Shown: positions 5,756-7,937 of the stretch, piece after piece
Position numbering within the stretch: position 1 is the stretch's first letter
How the letters are laid out: each line of letters starts with the position of its first letter
DNA from: an uncultured Veillonella sp.
GTDB taxonomy: Bacteria; Bacillota; Negativicutes; Veillonellales; Veillonellaceae
NCBI GenBank assembly: GCA_934216375.1
Contig: CAKQBP010000056.1
Span: forward strand, 1-7,937
Length of the DNA: 7,937 nt
Reading direction: 5' to 3'
Program-made: the position numbers and the translations under genes
Notes under the pieces: generated by a model
Database searches by the model: none
What the model saw: the letters and a program-made list of their open reading frames with translations, nothing else
What the model was told of the DNA's origin: nothing

Positions 5756-6574
5756 ATGAAATTAAAAACATTGTTAGCACCATTACTTATCGGTGCTCTT
5801 GCATTTGCTATCGCTGGTTGTGGTAGTACATCAAATCAATCAACACAAACACAAAAAGAAATCAAAATAGGTGCTACATCTGGTCCTCATGCACAAGTAG
5901 CTGAAGCTGTAGCAAAAGAAGCTAAAAAACAAGGAATCGATCTTAAAGTAGTTGAATTCTCAGACTATGTAACACCTGATAAAGCCCTTGCAGATGGCGA
6001 TATTCAACTGAATGCTTATCAACATGTACCATTTATGGAAAACTTTAACAAACAAAATGGTTCCAACTTAGTAGCAATCGGTAAAACAATTTTGGTGCGT
6101 ATGGGCTTATATAGTAATAGTGTACACAGCGTACAAGATGTACCTGAAGGCGCTACTGTTTCTATCCCAAATGACCCTACTAATGGTGGTCGTGCATTAG
6201 CATTATTAGCTAAAGCTGGATTAATTACGTTAAAAGATGGTGTCGGCTTCAAAGCAACAGTTGCAGATATCACATCTAACCCGAAGAATATAAAGATTCA
6301 AGAACTAGAAGCAGCTCAATTACCTCGTAGTCTAGATGATGTAACAATTGCAGTTATTCCAATGAACTATGTGCAAAGTGCTGGTCTTAGTGTAGAAAAA
6401 CAAGGTTTCTTCTTCGAATCTAAAGATGAACCACTAACAGTTATCGTACTTGCAGTTCGTAGTGAAGACAAAGACAACGAAACATACAAAAAAATTGCAG
6501 ATATTTACAAATCTGATGCTATTAAACAATACATCGACGAAACATTCAAAGGCACTATTACAACTGCCAATTAA
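5756..6574 (+). CDS. metQ: MetQ/NlpA-family substrate-binding lipoprotein
   Basis: A 272-residue solute-binding lipoprotein of the NlpA (MetQ) family, which delivers methionine, often also D-methionine, to the MetNI ABC importer. The signal peptide MKLKTLLAPLLIGALAFAIAGC ends in a lipobox with acylated Cys22. The mature domain begins after a Ser/Thr/Gln-rich linker with the family GATSGPHAQVAE segment. It continues with LNAYQHVPFM, IPNDPTNGGRALALL and LPRSLDDVTIAVIPMNY, all family-like ligand-pocket regions. Length is normal. The ATG at 5756 is preceded by AAAGGG (5742-5747) at 8 bases. No metN or metI is next to it: upstream is divergent yqhD and downstream a convergent gene, with a terminator directly after the stop. 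It is therefore monocistronic here and must work with a transporter encoded elsewhere. I saw no SAM or T-box riboswitch in its leader. Ligand inferred from family. Confidence 0.93.
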   Translation: MKLKTLLAPLLIGALAFAIAGCGSTSNQSTQTQKEIKIGATSGPHAQVAEAVAKEAKKQGIDLKVVEFSDYVTPDKALADGDIQLNAYQHVPFMENFNKQNGSNLVAIGKTILVRMGLYSNSVHSVQDVPEGATVSIPNDPTNGGRALALLAKAGLITLKDGVGFKATVADITSNPKNIKIQELEAAQLPRSLDDVTIAVIPMNYVQSAGLSVEKQGFFFESKDEPLTVIVLAVRSEDKDNETYKKIADIYKSDAIKQYIDETFKGTITTAN

Positions 6575-6601
6575 TAAAGTTTATATCGTCACTATATAAC
6601 T

Positions 6602-6648
6602 AAAAAGAGATACCCCAATGATTACAATCATTGGGGCATCTCTTTTTT
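6602..6648 (+). terminator. Strong bidirectional terminator between metQ and the nitroreductase gene
   Basis: The inner stem CCCCAATGAT (6613-6622) pairs with ATCATTGGGG (6627-6636). After one A-C mismatch it continues as AAAAAGAGAT (6602-6611) with ATCTCTTTTT (6638-6647), about 20 pairs in all. A T run ends it on the plus strand and the matching A run gives T's on the minus strand. The nitroreductase stop codon (6647-6649) overlaps its edge, so one hairpin ends both convergent genes. Confidence 0.9.
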
Positions 6649-7462
6649 ACTCTTCTGTATCAAATGTAACATCTAATGGTTGACGCTCTACAATATTGCG
6701 ATATCGTACTTTAGGATATCCCATAAGAATGCCACCAGCTACAATTTTATCATCAGGTACACCTAATTCATCTAATAATGGTTGGTATTCAGCTTCTCCA
6801 GCATGTTCAAAAAAGCCTGCCCAACAAGTACCAAGGCCTAAAGTCGGCGCATATAGCTCAGCATAAGACAAGCAAGAGTGACCACTATCATGGGTACGAT
6901 GAATATCTTTTTTAGAGCCAATTGCCACGACGAGAGCCGGCGCATCGCGCAAGATATACTCCTTGCCTTTATCTACTTCTGCTTGAGCCGCACGAGCATA
7001 AAGGCGCATAATTGGCACTGTTTTTGCAGCTAAATGCATCCACTCTAGAACGAGATCAGCAATACGGCGTAACGTTTGTTTATCTCGGATTACTATATAC
7101 GAAATACCTTGTGTGTTAGTTGCTGTTGGCGCCATTCTTGCAACGTTTAGCACTTTGCGAATGAGCTCTACAGGGACTGGTTTATTTTGATAGTTACGAA
7201 TAGAGCGACGACTACGCATAAATAGTTCAGCTTGCTCAGGCGTTAACTTAGGTTCCTTTGTAATATCGATTTGCTCTTTACGCGGTGTCATATCGCTATC
7301 AAGAGCAAGCGTTGGGCATACGGAAATACAATGCCCACAGGAGATACAACCTCCCCTGCCAGTTACAGGTCCAGCATCGGACATCACCAGCAATCCGGTC
7401 GGACAGTCAGCAACGCAAAGGCCGCATCGTGTACAGACTTCTGTATTGACGGTAAATAACAT
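6647..7462 (-). CDS. Nitroreductase with N-terminal 2[4Fe-4S] ferredoxin domain
   Basis: A 271-residue fusion protein. Residues 1-55 are a bacterial two-cluster ferredoxin with two complete CxxCxxCxxxCP motifs (C10, C13, C16, C20 and C39, C42, C45, C49). Residues from about 80 on form an FMN-dependent nitroreductase domain. It has the usual opening RSRRSIRNYQNKPV (83-96), ARMAPTATNTQ (108-118) and a C-terminal GLGTCWAGFF (209-218) and GILMGYPK (244-251). The ferredoxin presumably passes electrons to FMN for two-electron reduction of nitro, quinone or enone compounds; this architecture is known from anaerobes. The natural substrate is unknown. The frame is open to a TTG at 7477, but that overlaps the ribosome-binding site GGAGG (7475-7471). 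The ATG at 7462, 8 bases downstream, is the clear start. It has its own promoter and shares a terminator with metQ, so it is probably monocistronic. Confidence 0.94.
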   Translation of the reverse strand: MLFTVNTEVCTRCGLCVADCPTGLLVMSDAGPVTGRGGCISCGHCISVCPTLALDSDMTPRKEQIDITKEPKLTPEQAELFMRSRRSIRNYQNKPVPVELIRKVLNVARMAPTATNTQGISYIVIRDKQTLRRIADLVLEWMHLAAKTVPIMRLYARAAQAEVDKGKEYILRDAPALVVAIGSKKDIHRTHDSGHSCLSYAELYAPTLGLGTCWAGFFEHAGEAEYQPLLDELGVPDDKIVAGGILMGYPKVRYRNIVERQPLDVTFDTEE

Positions 7463-7494
7463 CTGAATATCCTCCAAATACTACTATAAAGCCT

Positions 7495-7503
7495 ATTATA
7501 ACA
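7495..7503 (-). promoter_or_regulatory. Extended -10 promoter of the nitroreductase gene
   Basis: TGTTATAAT on the minus strand is a perfect extended -10 (TGnTATAAT). No good -35 sits 17 bases upstream. Transcription would begin near 7488, giving a leader of about 25 bases that ends in GGAGG and the ATG at 7462. Confidence 0.65.
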
Positions 7504-7541
7504 TACAAAATCAAGTCATATCTAGTTTTAAACAATTATTC

Positions 7542-7766
7542 TAATTGTATTGGGACTCAACTAACATTTGTTCATCCGCTTTTAGGATGGGGCCCCATCT
7601 CGTTAGTACAACTTGGTAAAAAAAGCAAAAATACGCTTGCTTGCTCCGTTCTTCGCAAAGTCGCTGCACAAGCGTATTCTTACTTTTTTATCACTGTATT
7701 TATAAAGATGTCCCATCCAAAAGCGTAAATAATCTAGCTAATACTTATATAGAGTCATTACAATTA
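7542..7766. repeat. About 225-base imperfect inverted-repeat element (MITE-like or structured RNA)
   Basis: This covers half of the 475-base gene-free stretch. The ends are inverted copies: TAATTGTATTGGGACTC starts at 7542 and TAATTGTAATGACTC starts at 7766 on the other strand. Inside, CGCTTTTAGGATGGG (7577-7591) pairs with CCCATCCAAAAGCG (7712-7725). Then CATCT stretches, A7/T6 tracts and AATACGCTTG (7630-7639) with CAAGCGTATT (7669-7678) follow in the same order. The two arms thus look like diverged inverted copies of one roughly 98-base sequence around a 29-base centre. A separate perfect palindrome GATGGGGCCCCATC sits in the left arm (7586-7599). No coding capacity is convincing. It may be a miniature inverted-repeat element, a remnant of a mobile element or a rod-shaped non-coding RNA. 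Confidence 0.6.
7621..7689. terminator. Bidirectional terminator-like core hairpin of the inverted-repeat element
   Basis: AATACGCTTG (7630-7639) pairs with CAAGCGTATT (7669-7678). It is followed on the plus strand by CTTACTTTTTT and on the minus strand by TTTGCTTTTTTT. The 29-base loop can itself fold through TTGC/GCAA pairs. It could stop transcripts from either side, including any minus-strand gene beyond the right edge. Confidence 0.5.
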
Positions 7767-7770
7767 CACC

Positions 7771-7799
7771 TTGAAATAAATCATAGAAAACACTATCAT
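7771..7799 (+). promoter_or_regulatory. Plus-strand promoter facing off the right edge
   Basis: TTGAAA (7771-7776) and TATCAT (7794-7799) each match the sigma-70-type consensus at 5/6 with an ideal 17-base spacer. Transcription would start near 7806. No gene follows within the window, so it would drive a leader or RNA extending past 7937. Confidence 0.5.
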
Positions 7800-7805
7800 T
7801 TTACA

Positions 7806-7937
7806 CATTATAATAAACTGTATAGTAGTGGCGCCATGCCCACCGTATGGGAAGGACTAGCCAGAGGCTAATCTACTGGCTTGTCTTGATGCAAATTCAG
7901 TCAAAACTACTTAACCGCTCTCGCCTCTCCGCTCCTC
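7806..7937 (+). other. Structured, GC-richer non-coding stretch at the window edge
   Basis: The rest of the gene-free stretch. It contains the palindrome TGGCGCCA (7829-7836), a small CCCA/TGGG hairpin (7839-7851) and a 10-bp stem with one mismatch, GACTAGCCAG (7855-7864) with CTGGCTTGTC (7876-7885). A pyrimidine-rich run of CGCTC/CGCCTC-like units runs from 7915 to the edge. Every minus-strand frame entering from the right edge stops within about 40 bases, so it could include the last few codons of a neighbouring gene, but none is recognisable. It may be an untranslated leader, a small RNA or a dispersed repeat; I do not recognise a known RNA family. Confidence 0.3.

Noticed and set aside
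7463..7477. TTG start five codons upstream for the nitroreductase fusion
   Set aside because: That codon overlaps the GGAGG that serves the ATG at 7462.
7542..7766. 6S RNA, suggested by the long rod-like fold
   Set aside because: Internal T tracts would terminate the transcript midway, the arms look like inverted copies rather than a 6S bubble-and-stem layout, and no promoter is evident at either end.
7641..7871. Open frame of 76 codons on the plus strand in the right-hand gene-free stretch
   Set aside because: It crosses the inverted-repeat arms, terminator-like hairpin and promoter. It has no ribosome-binding site, no recognisable domain and a composition dictated by the repeats.
7829..7885. 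Resemblance to the 3' half of a cobalamin riboswitch (GGGAA followed by AGCCAG)
   Set aside because: The conserved 5' elements and the correct order of B12-box segments are missing, so the similarity is too short to support a call.

Overview
The window looks like chromosome of a low-GC diderm Firmicute of the Negativicutes, most likely Veillonella or a close relative. This is an inference. The genes carry strong Gram-positive-style GGAGG ribosome-binding sites and AT-rich spacers, yet one encodes a periplasmic efflux adaptor, which needs an outer membrane. Ferredoxin-fused and iron-dependent oxidoreductases fit an anaerobe. I see no rRNA, tRNA, CRISPR array, transposase or phage gene.

Layout. 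A DUF2156 protein (59-976, minus) and an RND/HlyD-type adaptor lipoprotein (1097-2212, minus) lie in series. The adaptor is divergent from an aldo/keto reductase (2324-3175, plus), and a perfect FNR-type palindrome sits between them. A bidirectional terminator separates the reductase from a minus-strand set read in the order yqhD (4328-5494), azlC (3562-4275), azlD (3231-3569), i.e. an NADPH-dependent aldehyde reductase followed by a two-subunit branched-chain amino acid exporter. Across a 261-base divergent spacer with a conspicuous palindrome is a MetQ/NlpA lipoprotein (5756-6574, plus). It converges on a ferredoxin-nitroreductase fusion (6647-7462, minus), with which it shares a terminator. 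The last 475 bases hold no credible gene. They contain a roughly 225-base imperfect inverted-repeat element, a good outward-facing promoter and a structured, GC-richer stretch running off the window edge.

How the genes may fit together. Three reductases (aldo/keto reductase, YqhD, nitroreductase), an efflux adaptor and an amino acid exporter suggest housekeeping for small toxic molecules: reactive carbonyls, nitro compounds and excess amino acids. That link is inference only; the genes lie in at least five transcription units.

Most unusual. Two genes (the DUF2156 gene and azlC) appear to start at ATT and ATA codons. Each has a near-perfect ribosome-binding site at ideal spacing, and family-like N-terminal sequence begins there, with no well-placed canonical start. 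The adaptor has no pump gene beside it, MetQ has no transporter genes beside it, and the 225-base palindromic element on the right could be a miniature repeat or a structured RNA. I found no clear novel multi-gene system.
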